Source: Promineifilum sp019695075
GTDB lineage: Bacteria > Chloroflexota > Anaerolineae > Promineifilales > Promineifilaceae
Assembly: GCA_026129185.1 (NCBI GenBank)
Contig: JAHCIO010000014.1
Coordinates: 35,573 to 99,572, forward strand
DNA length: 64,000 bases
Direction of reading: 5' to 3'
The position numbers were made by a program, and so were the translations under genes. Positions 48,006 to 57,450 of the stretch are shown piece by piece; positions within the stretch are counted from its first letter, which is position 1; every line of letters starts with the position of its first letter. Below the pieces are notes generated by a model. It was given only the letters and a program-made list of their open reading frames with translations. It was not told the origin of the DNA and made no database searches.

Positions 48006-48884
48006 GTGATCGAGTTTAAACACGTCACCAAGAACTACTACTCCCTGACCGCCCTGCGCGACGTCAGCCTGGTCATCCCCCAGGGCGAAGTGCTTGGCCT
48101 GCTGGGGCCGAACGGGGCCGGCAAGACGACGCTCATCAAGCTCATCGCCGGCATCATCAACCCCACCAGCGGCGAAGTCGCGCCCGCCAACGGCCAGACG
48201 ACCTGGCCGACCATCGGCTATAAGCCGGAGCGCCTGGTCTTCCCCGGCCATCTGACCGTCAGCCAGTATTTGCAGATGGTGGCGACGCTGTGCAACATCG
48301 GCCGCGCCCAGATGGATACCGTCGTGCTGGAGAGCCTGGCGCGGGTCAACCTGCTGCCCGCGGCCAACAAGCAGATCAAGTCGTTGTCGAAGGGCATGCG
48401 CCAGCGCCTGGGGCTGGCCCAGGCGCTCATCGGCGACCCCGACCTGCTGCTGTTGGACGAGCCGAGTAGCGGCCTTGACCCCGAGGGGCAGGAGGAGATT
48501 CAGACCTACATCGAGGAACTGCGCGCCGTCGGCAAGACAATCCTCATGTCCACTCACCAGTTGCCGGAAGTGACGCGCGTCTGCACCTACCTGGTCATCC
48601 TCAAGGACGGCGAGGTACTCTACCAGAACCGCATGGCCGAGGCGCTGACCTTGCAGCCCCACATCGCCATCCAGGTTGACCGGCCGCTGGACGCCGCCCG
48701 GCCGCTGCTGGCAATGGTTCACCCCGACATCGCCATCGAGGGCCAGGAAGTGGTCCTGCGCAATGAATCCATCGCCATGCGCCGGCAAATCCTGTCGGTG
48801 CTCATCAATCAGGGCTACGACATCGTGCGCGTCGAGCAGCGGCGCGTCACGCTGGCCGAACTCTACGCCGAGGCTGTGCAATGA
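48006..48884 (+). CDS. ABC-type exporter ATP-binding protein
   Basis: 292 residues from GTG 48006. Walker A GPNGAGKTTLIKL (about residues 37-49), signature LSKGMRQRLGLAQ, Walker B LLLLDEPSSGLDPEG and switch His in STHQL. The C-terminal 80 residues resemble the regulatory extension of NatA/CcmA-like proteins. The gene overlaps the permease gene by 4 bases. Confidence 0.92.
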   Translation: MIEFKHVTKNYYSLTALRDVSLVIPQGEVLGLLGPNGAGKTTLIKLIAGIINPTSGEVAPANGQTTWPTIGYKPERLVFPGHLTVSQYLQMVATLCNIGRAQMDTVVLESLARVNLLPAANKQIKSLSKGMRQRLGLAQALIGDPDLLLLDEPSSGLDPEGQEEIQTYIEELRAVGKTILMSTHQLPEVTRVCTYLVILKDGEVLYQNRMAEALTLQPHIAIQVDRPLDAARPLLAMVHPDIAIEGQEVVLRNESIAMRRQILSVLINQGYDIVRVEQRRVTLAELYAEAVQ

Positions 48885-49711
48885 TGCAGCGTATCTGGGC
48901 GCTGACCGCCTACTTCACCAAGAGCGTCTTCTTCTCGCTCACCGGTCTCATCCTGCTGATCCTCAGCCTGGCCTATTGGGTACTCTTCTTCCCGCCGGGC
49001 CAGGGCACGCCCGACTTCGAGAACTACGTCATCGTCATCGGCGCGATGGGCGCGGCAACGACCTTTCTGCTGGCTCTGTCGCTCAGCGCCCGCGCCAGCC
49101 GCCTGGAGAACTACCCGCTACTGGTGCGCCTGCCCAGCCGCGTGGAGTATCTCGTCGCCGTCATGCTGGGGTCGCTCATCCTCGGCGTGGGGCTGCAACT
49201 GCTCGTGGCCGGGCTGGCCCTCATCCGCGGGCCGGACATGACCGCCGGCCACGTCCTGATGATCCCGCCGCTCTGGCTGTCGGTCGATATTCTGGCCGCC
49301 GTGTTGGCCGCGCATGCGTCCGACCTGGTCACGTCCGGCTGGTCGCGGGTGATTATCTTCAGCTTGCTGGCCGTGCTGCTCATCTTGCAAGGGATGAGCG
49401 CCAGCCCGGACTCGTGGCTTGTGTCGCGGCTCTATGACCTCTCCGACGTGTTGCTGAACTTCGACATGATTCGTCTGTCCGACGGCGCGGCGGCCCTGGG
49501 CAGCTGGATCGGCGGCAACACGATGGGCGCGTTGTCACAGGCGGCCGGCGTCGTCTTCTGGCCGTTCAAGGCCATGAGCGACGCCGTATTTGCCGGCGGC
49601 TTTTCCCCGTCGCAGGCGTTGGCCCCGGCCGTGCTGCTGCTCTACAGCGCCATCCTCTTTCTCATCGGCGCGACGCTGTTCGCCGGCAAAGACCTGGACT
49701 TCATCGAGTAG
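48881..49711 (+). CDS. ABC-2-type exporter permease
   Basis: 276 residues with six predicted helices (for example FFSLTGLILLILSLAYWVLF and MLGSLILGVGLQLLVAGLAL). Partner of the ATPase encoded directly upstream. Substrate unknown. It is convergent with the next gene, with only 6 bases between the stops. Confidence 0.82.
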   Translation: MMQRIWALTAYFTKSVFFSLTGLILLILSLAYWVLFFPPGQGTPDFENYVIVIGAMGAATTFLLALSLSARASRLENYPLLVRLPSRVEYLVAVMLGSLILGVGLQLLVAGLALIRGPDMTAGHVLMIPPLWLSVDILAAVLAAHASDLVTSGWSRVIIFSLLAVLLILQGMSASPDSWLVSRLYDLSDVLLNFDMIRLSDGAAALGSWIGGNTMGALSQAAGVVFWPFKAMSDAVFAGGFSPSQALAPAVLLLYSAILFLIGATLFAGKDLDFIE

Positions 49712-49724
49712 CGCCGCCTACTCG
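49705..49724. repeat. Small palindrome spanning both stop codons of a convergent pair
   Basis: CGAGTAG (49705-49711) and CTACTCG (49718-49724) pair exactly around CGCCGC; each arm carries a TAG stop, one per strand. It could act as a short bidirectional terminator. Confidence 0.45.
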
Positions 49725-50263
49725 TCTTCGCTCTCGTCCTGGTGGTCGGGGAAGTAGGCGCTGTTGAGAAACTGGCGCAGGCTGGCGCGCGCCTCCGGCC
49801 GCAGCCCTTCACCCAAATAGACGTGGCGATAGCCGTAGTCGAAGGCCAGCGCGGCCGGCTTCTCGCTCAGGTAGAACGGCGTCACATGCTGCATGTCGTA
49901 GAAGTCGGTGTTGCCGGCCAGGGAGATCGGCCGGCGGAGAATCAGTTCTTCGCGGTTGATGAAGAGAATCTCCCGGTTGGCGGCGTAGTTGGCCCACTGG
50001 CGCGAAAGGAAGCGGCCGAAGCGGAAGAGGATCAGCAGCAGCACCAACAGCATGATGGCGAAGACAAAGGCATAGCGCTCGCCCGAAAAGGCCACCCGAA
50101 AGAGGAAGACCAGGCCGCCGATGAGCATGACCGCCCAGGTGATCTCCAGGATGGAGTAGATCGCCAGCAGGGGCCAATTGCGCCTGGTCGGCATCACCAC
50201 CTTCAGCCGCTGGGGCGACTGTTCGAAGCGCACATCACTGATCATCGGCAAGTTCTCGACCAT
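49718..50263 (-). CDS. Hypothetical two-helix membrane protein
   Basis: 181 residues from ATG 50263. Two adjacent helices (LLAIYSILEITWAVMLIGGL and YAFVFAIMLLVLLLILF, about residues 32-82) are followed by a beta-rich cytoplasmic domain (EILFINREELILRRPISLAG, HVYLGEGLRP), an arrangement seen in PH-like or YcxB-type membrane proteins. No catalytic motifs. A TATAAT sits 9 bases upstream, so the message is nearly leaderless. Function unknown. Confidence 0.65.
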   Translation of the reverse strand: MVENLPMISDVRFEQSPQRLKVVMPTRRNWPLLAIYSILEITWAVMLIGGLVFLFRVAFSGERYAFVFAIMLLVLLLILFRFGRFLSRQWANYAANREILFINREELILRRPISLAGNTDFYDMQHVTPFYLSEKPAALAFDYGYRHVYLGEGLRPEARASLRQFLNSAYFPDHQDESEDE

Positions 50264-50272
50264 AGTGCCCGC

Positions 50273-50278
50273 ATTATA
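50273..50278 (-). promoter_or_regulatory. -10 box with minimal leader
   Basis: Reverse strand TATAAT at 50278-50273; the ATG follows at 50263, so the leader would be about 3 bases. Confidence 0.45.
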
Positions 50279-50339
50279 GCCTTCCCCCGTCGCAACCGGT
50301 AGGCAGAAGAGTGACACGCGGACACCGCCGCCGCCTTCC

Positions 50340-50367
50340 TTGTCGCCACCGGGATCAGCGCTAGAAT
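50340..50367 (+). promoter_or_regulatory. Promoter of murJ with minimal leader
   Basis: TTGTCG (50340-50345) and TAGAAT (50362-50367) are 16 bases apart and the ATG is at 50376, leaving one or two bases of leader. Confidence 0.4.
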
Positions 50368-50375
50368 CGCCCGCC

Positions 50376-51905
50376 ATGCAACGCGCCCGTCACCTGCTGC
50401 GCTCATCGCTCGTCGTCATCGCCCTCTTCGGCCTCAGCAAGGCGGTCGGCCTGGTTCGGGCGCGGCTGGTGGCCGGGGCGTTCGGCGCGGGGATGGAGTA
50501 CGACGCCTTTACCGCCGCCAACCAACTGCCGGAGCTGTTCTTCGCCGTCATCGCCGGCGGCTCACTGGCCGCGGCGCTCATCCCCGTCTACAGCCAATAC
50601 CTGGCCCAGGAGAGCCGCGAGACCAGCACGCGCCTGGCCAATACCATCCTGACGCTGGTGCTGCTGGTGCTCGGCAGCGTCTCGGCCGTGGGCATCCTCC
50701 TCGCGCCGTGGCTGACGCGCCACGTCCTCGTGCCCGACTTCCCGCCCGAGCAACAGCTATTGACGGCGCAGATCATGCGCGTCATCCTGCTGCAAACGAC
50801 GATCTTCGGCCTCAGTGGCGCGCTGGGCAGCCTGCTCAACGCCCACCAACATTTCGCCCTGCCCGCCCTCGCGCCGCTGTCGCTCGACATCGGCTACTTC
50901 GTCGGCATCTTCCTGTTCGTCCCGCGCATGGGCATCATCGGCCTGGCCTGGGGCACGGTCGTTGGGGCGTTGTTCCACCTGCTCATCCAGGCGCCGGCGC
51001 TGGTGCGCTATCGCATCGGCTACCGACCCGCGCTCGACCTGCACCTGCGCGGCGTCGGCGAGATCGTCCGCCTGATGGGGCCGCGCATCGTCACCCTGGG
51101 AGTCATCCAGTTTGCCGACCTGTTCGTCATCCGCCTGGCCTCCGGTCTGCCCACCGGGGCCACCTCGGCCTACTTCTACGCCTACGCCATCATGCAAGTG
51201 CCCCAGACGCTGTTCGGCACGGCTATCGCTCTGGTCGTCTTCCCCACCCTGGCCGAGCTGTACAACGCCGCTGACGTGGACGGGCTGCGGCGGGCGGCGG
51301 CGCAGACGCTCAGCGTCGTCTGGAGTCTGACGCTGCCCGCGGCCGTGGCCACCGTTCTCCTGGGACGGCCGGCCATCGTCCTGCTGCTGCAAGGCGGCGC
51401 GTTCGACGAATCGGCCACGGAGGTCGTCCTGCTCGTGCTGACCGCCTTCAGCGTCCGCATCGTCGCCGAATCGACGCTCGATGTCGTCGCCCGCCTCTTC
51501 TACGCCCGCCACAACACCAGGACGCCGATGCTGGCCTACCTGGGCTGGCTGGTGGTCACCGTGGCCACGGCCTACGCGCTCGTCCCACGGCAAGGGGTGG
51601 CCGGGCTGGCGCTGGCGACGACCATCGGCTTCACGCTGCTGGCGGCGGTGTTGCTGGAGCTAAACCGGCGCGGGCTGGGCGGCCTGGGCGGGCGGGCGCT
51701 GCCGATGGCTTTCCTGCGGGCAGCGGCCGGCGCGGGTGTCATGGCCGTGGCCATCGTTCTGGTCAGCCGTGTCGTTGCCAGCACAATCCCCTTCCTGCTG
51801 GTGGCCGGCGGTGTGGGCGTTGTCGTCTACGGCCTGACGACGTGGCTGCTGGGCGGGCGGGAGTTGTCGTGGCTATGGCAGGCGGTGCGGTCGCGCCGGG
51901 CCTGA
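50376..51905 (+). CDS. murJ: Lipid II flippase MurJ (MviN family)
   Basis: 509 residues with fourteen predicted helices. It flips the peptidoglycan precursor lipid II across the membrane. Family features: GLSKAVGLVRARLVAGAFG at the N-terminus, YDAFTAANQLPELFFAVIAG, LIPVYSQYL, and a GTVVGALFHLLIQAPAL segment. The ATG at 50376 matches the family start; an earlier in-frame codon at 50340 lies in the promoter. Length is normal. Confidence 0.92.
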   Translation: MQRARHLLRSSLVVIALFGLSKAVGLVRARLVAGAFGAGMEYDAFTAANQLPELFFAVIAGGSLAAALIPVYSQYLAQESRETSTRLANTILTLVLLVLGSVSAVGILLAPWLTRHVLVPDFPPEQQLLTAQIMRVILLQTTIFGLSGALGSLLNAHQHFALPALAPLSLDIGYFVGIFLFVPRMGIIGLAWGTVVGALFHLLIQAPALVRYRIGYRPALDLHLRGVGEIVRLMGPRIVTLGVIQFADLFVIRLASGLPTGATSAYFYAYAIMQVPQTLFGTAIALVVFPTLAELYNAADVDGLRRAAAQTLSVVWSLTLPAAVATVLLGRPAIVLLLQGGAFDESATEVVLLVLTAFSVRIVAESTLDVVARLFYARHNTRTPMLAYLGWLVVTVATAYALVPRQGVAGLALATTIGFTLLAAVLLELNRRGLGGLGGRALPMAFLRAAAGAGVMAVAIVLVSRVVASTIPFLLVAGGVGVVVYGLTTWLLGGRELSWLWQAVRSRRA

Positions 51906-51926
51906 GTAAGCCTCCGATCTGTTTTT

Positions 51927-51985
51927 GAACAGTCGTTCAATTTTGAAAACTCGGCCTTGACGCCGACGAACATCTGTGCTACACT
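51927..51985 (+). promoter_or_regulatory. recA promoter with LexA boxes
   Basis: TTGACG (51957-51962) and TACACT (51980-51985) are 17 bases apart, with TGC before the latter (extended -10). A perfect Gram-positive-type LexA site GAAC-AGTC-GTTC lies at 51927-51938, and a one-mismatch copy GAAC-ATCT-GTGC (51968-51979) fills the spacer. This predicts SOS control of recA. Confidence 0.7.
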
Positions 51986-52071
51986 TCTTAACGTGGCCGC
52001 GCGTTCGTCAGTCAATCGGCGCCGCGTCTGAGAGCCGCCTTCGCACTCTAGTACCCCATAGGAGTTATCTG

Positions 52072-53157
<1,086 letters not shown>

Positions 53158-53164
53158 TCCCCGT

Positions 53165-53218
53165 GCGGCGCGACAGACCGGCGATCTTGCCAGTCCTGGT
53201 CTGTCGCGCCGCTTTTTT
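53165..53218 (+). terminator. Rho-independent terminator of recA
   Basis: GCGGCGCGACAGACC (53165-53179) and GGTCTGTCGCGCCGC (53198-53212) form a perfect 15-bp stem, followed by TTTTTTA. Confidence 0.95.
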
Positions 53219-53307
53219 ATTGCCGCGAGGGTCGTCAGGTGAATTGTAAGTCGCGGCAAGTATCCTCTAGACCGTTGGTGGCCGCTTAGAACACCCCACC
53301 CAAATGG

Positions 53308-53335
53308 TTGACACCCGCGCGCCCATTGCTATAAT
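53308..53335 (+). promoter_or_regulatory. Near-consensus promoter of the S1-domain gene
   Basis: TTGACA (53308-53313), 16 bases, TATAAT (53330-53335) preceded by TGC: both hexamers are perfect. The leader would be about 118 bases and includes the hairpin CGCGTGG-5-CCACGCG (53407-53425). The 302-base stretch 53158-53459 thus holds the recA terminator, this promoter and the leader. Confidence 0.75.
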
Positions 53336-53459
53336 CCATGCGTTATTGAGTTAATACCGGCAATGTTCTACCCCCGTTGTTGAACAAAGCACAAAGCAAC
53401 TTATTCCGCGTGGCGACCCCACGCGATACCCTACATGCTATTTGCAGGAGAGTTCTGTC

Positions 53460-54347
53460 ATGAGTGCAGACATCATTGAAACCGCCGAGCAAGAATCCAC
53501 TCAGGAGACCGCGGAAGCCACCAGCGCGCCGACGAGCTTCGCCGACTTGAAGCCGAAGATGCAGCTGAAGGGCACGGTCAAACGACTGGAACTGTACGGC
53601 GCGTTTATCGACCTCGGCCACGGCCTGACCGGCCTGATTCACGTCTCGAAACTCGGCGGCGAGCAAGTCAACCGCGTTTCCGACGTGCTGAAGGAAGGGG
53701 ATGAGGTCTCGGTGTGGGTCGAAAAGGTGGACCCGGACAAGCAGCAGATCATGCTGACGATGGTTCCGCCGCTGGCGGTGGATTGGGCAGAACTCCAGAC
53801 CGACCGGCCCTATACCGGCAAGGTGACGCGGCTTGAGAACTTCGGCGCGTTCGTCAATATCGGCGCCGAGCGCGAAGGGCTTGTCCACATCAGCGAGCTG
53901 AGCCACGACTACGTCAAGCATCCCAGCGAAGTGGTCAAGGTCGGCGACGAGGTCGAGGTCAAGGTCCTGGGTTTCAACAAGCGCAAGCGGCGCATCGACC
54001 TGAGCATGAAGGCGCTCATCGAGAAGCCGACGATGGAATCGGCCCCCGCCCCGGCGCGCGCCGAAGGCGGCCGTCGTGGCGGCCAGCAAGGTGGCGGCGG
54101 CGGCCGCGAGCAGCGCCGCCGCGAGCGCGAGCAGGTCGAAGAATACGAGGCCTTCGACGACGAGACTGAAGAGATGCCGACGGCGATGGAGATCGCCATG
54201 CGCCGCGCCCTGGGCAACGACGCCATTACCGCGGTCAAGTCAGAACAGCGCGGTAGCCGCAAGGGCAAAAAACAAACCCGCGACGAGCAGCGGCGCGTGC
54301 AGGAAGACCTGCTCCAGCGCACGCTGACGATGCAGGGCGACAATTAA
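53460..54347 (+). CDS. S1 RNA-binding protein with two S1 domains
   Basis: 295 residues from ATG 53460 (GCAGGAGA upstream). S1 domain 1 is about residues 33-105 (LKGTVKRLELYGAFIDLGHG, GLIHVSKLGG) and domain 2 about 118-190 (YTGKVTRLENFGAFVNIGAE, GLVHISELSH). A Gly/Arg-rich stretch (about 200-225) and a charged helical tail follow. It resembles short ribosomal protein S1 homologues (30S-associated, initiation or mRNA protection). The strong promoter suggests high expression. E. coli S1 has six such domains. Confidence 0.88.
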   Translation: MSADIIETAEQESTQETAEATSAPTSFADLKPKMQLKGTVKRLELYGAFIDLGHGLTGLIHVSKLGGEQVNRVSDVLKEGDEVSVWVEKVDPDKQQIMLTMVPPLAVDWAELQTDRPYTGKVTRLENFGAFVNIGAEREGLVHISELSHDYVKHPSEVVKVGDEVEVKVLGFNKRKRRIDLSMKALIEKPTMESAPAPARAEGGRRGGQQGGGGGREQRRREREQVEEYEAFDDETEEMPTAMEIAMRRALGNDAITAVKSEQRGSRKGKKQTRDEQRRVQEDLLQRTLTMQGDN

Positions 54348-54390
54348 GTCGCTGGCAATCAAGTCGCTGCCGGAAAGGCCGGGTGACGGT

Positions 54391-55698
54391 CTAGAAGACC
54401 TCGCCCGGCCAGTCGATCATCAACGCTTGTAGGGTCGTCCCCGCGGGGACAACCATCACGCCCTCCGGAACCACCAGGAGGGCGTTTGCGCGTACCAGGG
54501 AGGTCATCAGGTGTGACCCCTGGCTGCCCGTCGTCGTGGCCACGTAGCCGTGCGTGTCGCGGCTCCGCGTGTCGCGGCTCCGCGTGTCGCGGCTCCGCGT
54601 GTCGCGGCTAACGACCGCGCGCAGGTAGCTCTCGCGCCCATCGGAGTGCAACTCTTCCAGCACCGTGACCATGACGCTCGGCCGCTCCAGCCCGCGCCGC
54701 CCGGCCATCTTCAGGATCGCCGGCCGCGCGAAGCGCTCAAACGACACCATCGCCGACACGGGGTTGCCCGGCAGGCCCAGCAGTGGGATCCCCCGATAGC
54801 GCCCGAAGGCCAGCGGTTTGCCCGGCCGCATCCGCACCCGCCAGAAGGCCACGTCTCCTTCAGCGCTCAACACCGCCTTGACGACGTCGTAGGCCCCCAC
54901 AGAGACGCCGGCCGAGCTAATGAGCAGATCGACGCCCGCGGCCACACCCGCATCCAACCGCTCGCGCACCGCGGCCTCGGTGTCGCCGGCGATGCCCAGC
55001 ATGACCGCCTCGCCGCCCAACGCGCGCACCTGCGCCGCCTGGGCATAGCCGTTGCTGTTGCGGGTTTTGCCCGGCGCGAGCGCCGCGCCGACCTCGACCA
55101 GCTCGTCGCCCGTGGCCAGCACGCCAACGCGCGGCCGGCGCACCACAGCGACGCGCTCGACGCCCAGCGAGGCCAGCACGCCGATTTCCTGCGGCCGGAC
55201 GACGTGCCCGGCCTCCAGCACCGTCTGCCCCGCGCGAATGTCCTCGCCGGGGTAACGCACGTAGTCGCCGGGAGCGACGGCGCGCATTACAGTGACGACC
55301 GCCGGCAGCGGCCGGTCGCGATCGCGCCACGGCTCGTCGGTGTCCTCGACGGGCACAACGGCGTCGGCCCCATCCGGCAGAGGCGCGCCGGTCATAATGC
55401 GCGCCGCCGTGCCCGGCGTCAGGGCCACGGGCGACGGCGCGCCCGCGGCCACGTCGGCCACGACGCGCAGACGCACGCCGGCGTCCGGCCCCGCGCCGGC
55501 CAGGTCGGCGGCGCGCAGGGCGTAGCCATCCATCGACGAGTTGGCGAAGGGCGGCAGGCTGTCGGCGGCGACGACCGGCTCGGCCAGGACGCGGCCGAGC
55601 GCGTCCAGCAGCGCCACCGTCTCGCTACCCAGCGGGGCGACGCTGTCCAGGACAATGGCCAGCGCCTCGGCCACGGTCAGCAATTCCGGCTTAGTCAT
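54391..55698 (-). CDS. moeA: Molybdopterin molybdenumtransferase MoeA
   Basis: 435 residues. It inserts molybdate into adenylylated molybdopterin. Family features: PPFANSSMDGYALRAADL (about 50-67), MTGAPLPDGADAVVPVEDT, GVLATGDELVE, SSAGVSVGAYDVVK and LLGLPGNPVSAMVSFE. Domain IV near the C-terminus is interrupted by a short tandem Ser-Arg-Asp-Thr-Arg repeat encoded by a 15-bp repeat (54554-54610). Its presence implies that molybdoenzymes exist elsewhere in the genome. It overlaps the HD-domain gene by 8 bases. Confidence 0.95.
   Translation of the reverse strand: MTKPELLTVAEALAIVLDSVAPLGSETVALLDALGRVLAEPVVAADSLPPFANSSMDGYALRAADLAGAGPDAGVRLRVVADVAAGAPSPVALTPGTAARIMTGAPLPDGADAVVPVEDTDEPWRDRDRPLPAVVTVMRAVAPGDYVRYPGEDIRAGQTVLEAGHVVRPQEIGVLASLGVERVAVVRRPRVGVLATGDELVEVGAALAPGKTRNSNGYAQAAQVRALGGEAVMLGIAGDTEAAVRERLDAGVAAGVDLLISSAGVSVGAYDVVKAVLSAEGDVAFWRVRMRPGKPLAFGRYRGIPLLGLPGNPVSAMVSFERFARPAILKMAGRRGLERPSVMVTVLEELHSDGRESYLRAVVSRDTRSRDTRSRDTRSRDTHGYVATTTGSQGSHLMTSLVRANALLVVPEGVMVVPAGTTLQALMIDWPGEVF
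54554..54610. repeat. 15-bp tandem repeat inside moeA
   Basis: GTGTCGCGGCTCCGC is repeated three times perfectly (54554-54598), followed by 12 bases of a fourth copy. Fifteen bases equal five codons, so copy-number changes keep the moeA frame and add or remove SRDTR units. Confidence 0.8.
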
Positions 55699-56302
55699 GC
55701 GCGTCGGCGACGGCCAGGCGGCCGTCTAGCTCCAGTTCGGCCGCCGCGCCCTGCATGGCCGTCAGGACGTTCTCGATGTGGCCCCACAGCTCCAGCCCGC
55801 CGTCGAAACAGACGCGGCTGAAGTCGGCCGTCACTTCGGCGACGTGCTCGCGGTCCACTCCGGCGGCGAAGCGGCGATCCTTCCATTTCTTGCGGATGGA
55901 CGCGACCGACGTCTCGGCGATGTCGCGCGACGGCTTGACCAGGGTCGCGGCAATGATCAGCCCGGTGATCTCGTCGCAAGCCAGCAGGGCAAAATCGACC
56001 GGCTTGGCGCGCTCGACGCCAGTGCCCTCGGTGTAGTGGGACAGGATGACGCGGATCGTCTCTTCGTCCCAGCCCTCGGCCCGCAGGATGAGCGCGCCCT
56101 TCATGGGGTGCTCGTCCAGGCCGGGGTGAATTTCCCAGTCAAAATCGTGGAGCAGGCCCATGGTGGCCCATTCCTCCGGGTTTGCGCCCAGCCGCTCGGC
56201 GTAGAAGCGCATGGCCGCGCTGACGGCCTGCATATGGCGGCGCAGACCGCGGTCGCTCACGTAGCGGCAAACGGTTTCCCGGGCGTCGGCGTAGCTTTTC
56301 AT
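55691..56302 (-). CDS. HD-domain hydrolase (HDIG type)
   Basis: 203 residues. The metal-binding HD residues are visible: RHMQAV (His about 22), LLHDFDWE (His-Asp about 51-52), HPMKGA and the later ACDEITG. This is the compact HDIG group (phosphohydrolases on nucleotides or other phosphoesters); the substrate is unknown. It overlaps moeA downstream by 8 bases and ricT upstream by 4 (ATGA). Confidence 0.85.
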   Translation of the reverse strand: MKSYADARETVCRYVSDRGLRRHMQAVSAAMRFYAERLGANPEEWATMGLLHDFDWEIHPGLDEHPMKGALILRAEGWDEETIRVILSHYTEGTGVERAKPVDFALLACDEITGLIIAATLVKPSRDIAETSVASIRKKWKDRRFAAGVDREHVAEVTADFSRVCFDGGLELWGHIENVLTAMQGAAAELELDGRLAVADAHD

Positions 56303-57240
56303 TCGCCCTCCGCCTGGGCGTCCGCCGGGGCCGACTTGGCCCCGCAGTCGCAGCCGCCGTTCTCGTGCTTGGAGCAGCCGGCCTCGGCCTTCTTCTTCAG
56401 GGCCTCCAGTTCCTCCAGCGGCTCTAGCTGCGCGCGCGTGACTTCGTGGTACTCCTCGCCGACCTGCACGATGACCGAGTCGCGCAGCGGGCGCACGTCC
56501 ACGACCTTGCCTTCGCCGTGGGGCGTGCCGATGGTCTTGCCCACCTTGGGCAGCTGCTTCTTGGCCTCAACGTACTGCTCATACTCATAGACCAGGCAGC
56601 AGCGCAGGCGGCCGCACATGCCGGTGATCTCCTGCGGGCTGAGCGAGATGCCCTGCTCCTTGGCCATACGGATGGAGATGGGGCTAAACTCGGTCAGGAA
56701 GGTGGAGCAGCAGCGCGGGATGCCACAGGCGCCATAGCCGCCCATGACCTTGGCCACGTCGCGCGGGCCGACTTGCTGCATCTCGACGCGCGTGCGCAGA
56801 ACGCGGCCGAGGGCCGCCTGCACCTGGCGCACATCGAGCTTCTTGTTCTCCGTCGTGTAGGAGATGGTCAACCAGGAGCCGTCAAAGCTGAACTCAGCCT
56901 TGACGAACTTGGCGTCCTTCACGCCCGCCCGAGCCGCTTCCTCGCGACAGGTGATCAGCGCGTCAAGCTCTTTCGATTCCCAGACCTGCTTCATGACCAG
57001 GTCACGCGGCGTCGCCCGCCGCTGCACGGCGCGCACGCCCTTCTGCCGGTTCACCTCGTCGGGCGGGATGAAAGCGATGACCTGGCCGAGTTGTTTGCCC
57101 CGCTTGGTCTCGACGACGACGTAGTCGCCGGGGGCGAGGTCTTTGTGGGAACCGACCTTAAAGTGGTACAGCTTCCCAAGTTTCTGAAAGCGAATCCCAA
57201 TGAAGTCAGAGGTTTCGCCGGGCGCCAACACAGTGGCCAT
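56299..57240 (-). CDS. ricT: PSP1-domain regulator RicT (YaaT family)
   Basis: 313 residues. The PSP1 domain (about 45-130) contains RGKQLGQVIAFIPPDEVNRQ and DLVMKQVWESKELDAL; the Cys cluster in GGYGACGIPRCCSTFL and GMCGRLRCCLVYEYEQY matches Fe-S-binding RicT/YaaT proteins. In Bacillus RicT acts with RicA and RicF in RNase Y-dependent mRNA maturation. A C-terminal Cys/His-rich tail (CSKHENGGCDCG) adds another possible metal site. It overlaps the HD gene by four bases. Confidence 0.9.
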   Translation of the reverse strand: MATVLAPGETSDFIGIRFQKLGKLYHFKVGSHKDLAPGDYVVVETKRGKQLGQVIAFIPPDEVNRQKGVRAVQRRATPRDLVMKQVWESKELDALITCREEAARAGVKDAKFVKAEFSFDGSWLTISYTTENKKLDVRQVQAALGRVLRTRVEMQQVGPRDVAKVMGGYGACGIPRCCSTFLTEFSPISIRMAKEQGISLSPQEITGMCGRLRCCLVYEYEQYVEAKKQLPKVGKTIGTPHGEGKVVDVRPLRDSVIVQVGEEYHEVTRAQLEPLEELEALKKKAEAGCSKHENGGCDCGAKSAPADAQAEGE

Positions 57241-57340
57241 AGGACTATTCCCTCGTCGATGTCTAATCTAGTCCGCAATATGCATTTATACCGGAAAACG
57301 GTTGCGTCTGGCAACTGAACATAACAAAGAAGCAAGGAGC

Positions 57341-57441
57341 GTGGCGCGATTCTCCCGAATCGCGGCTCCATGTCGCCAGAGCGCGATTCGGGAGAGACAA
57401 GCAACGTGGCCCAAGAGCGCAATTCGGGAGAATCGCGCCAC
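57341..57441. repeat. Palindromic repeat element with three copies of a core
   Basis: GTGGCGCGATTCTCCCGAAT (57341-57360, continuing CGCG) is complementary to 57417-57441 (GCGCAATTCGGGAGAATCGC followed by GCCAC) with one mismatch over about 24 bases. A third copy of the core (GCGCGATTCGGGAGA, 57381-57395) lies between them. The element fills much of the 210-base gap between mrp and ricT. It could be a REP-like element or a processed mRNA hairpin. Confidence 0.6.
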
Positions 57442-57450
57442 AGGTGGGCC

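Noticed and set aside
50757..51593. Gln/Asp-rich reverse frame opposite murJ
   Set aside because: Antisense of conserved MurJ helices; composition typical of shadow frames.
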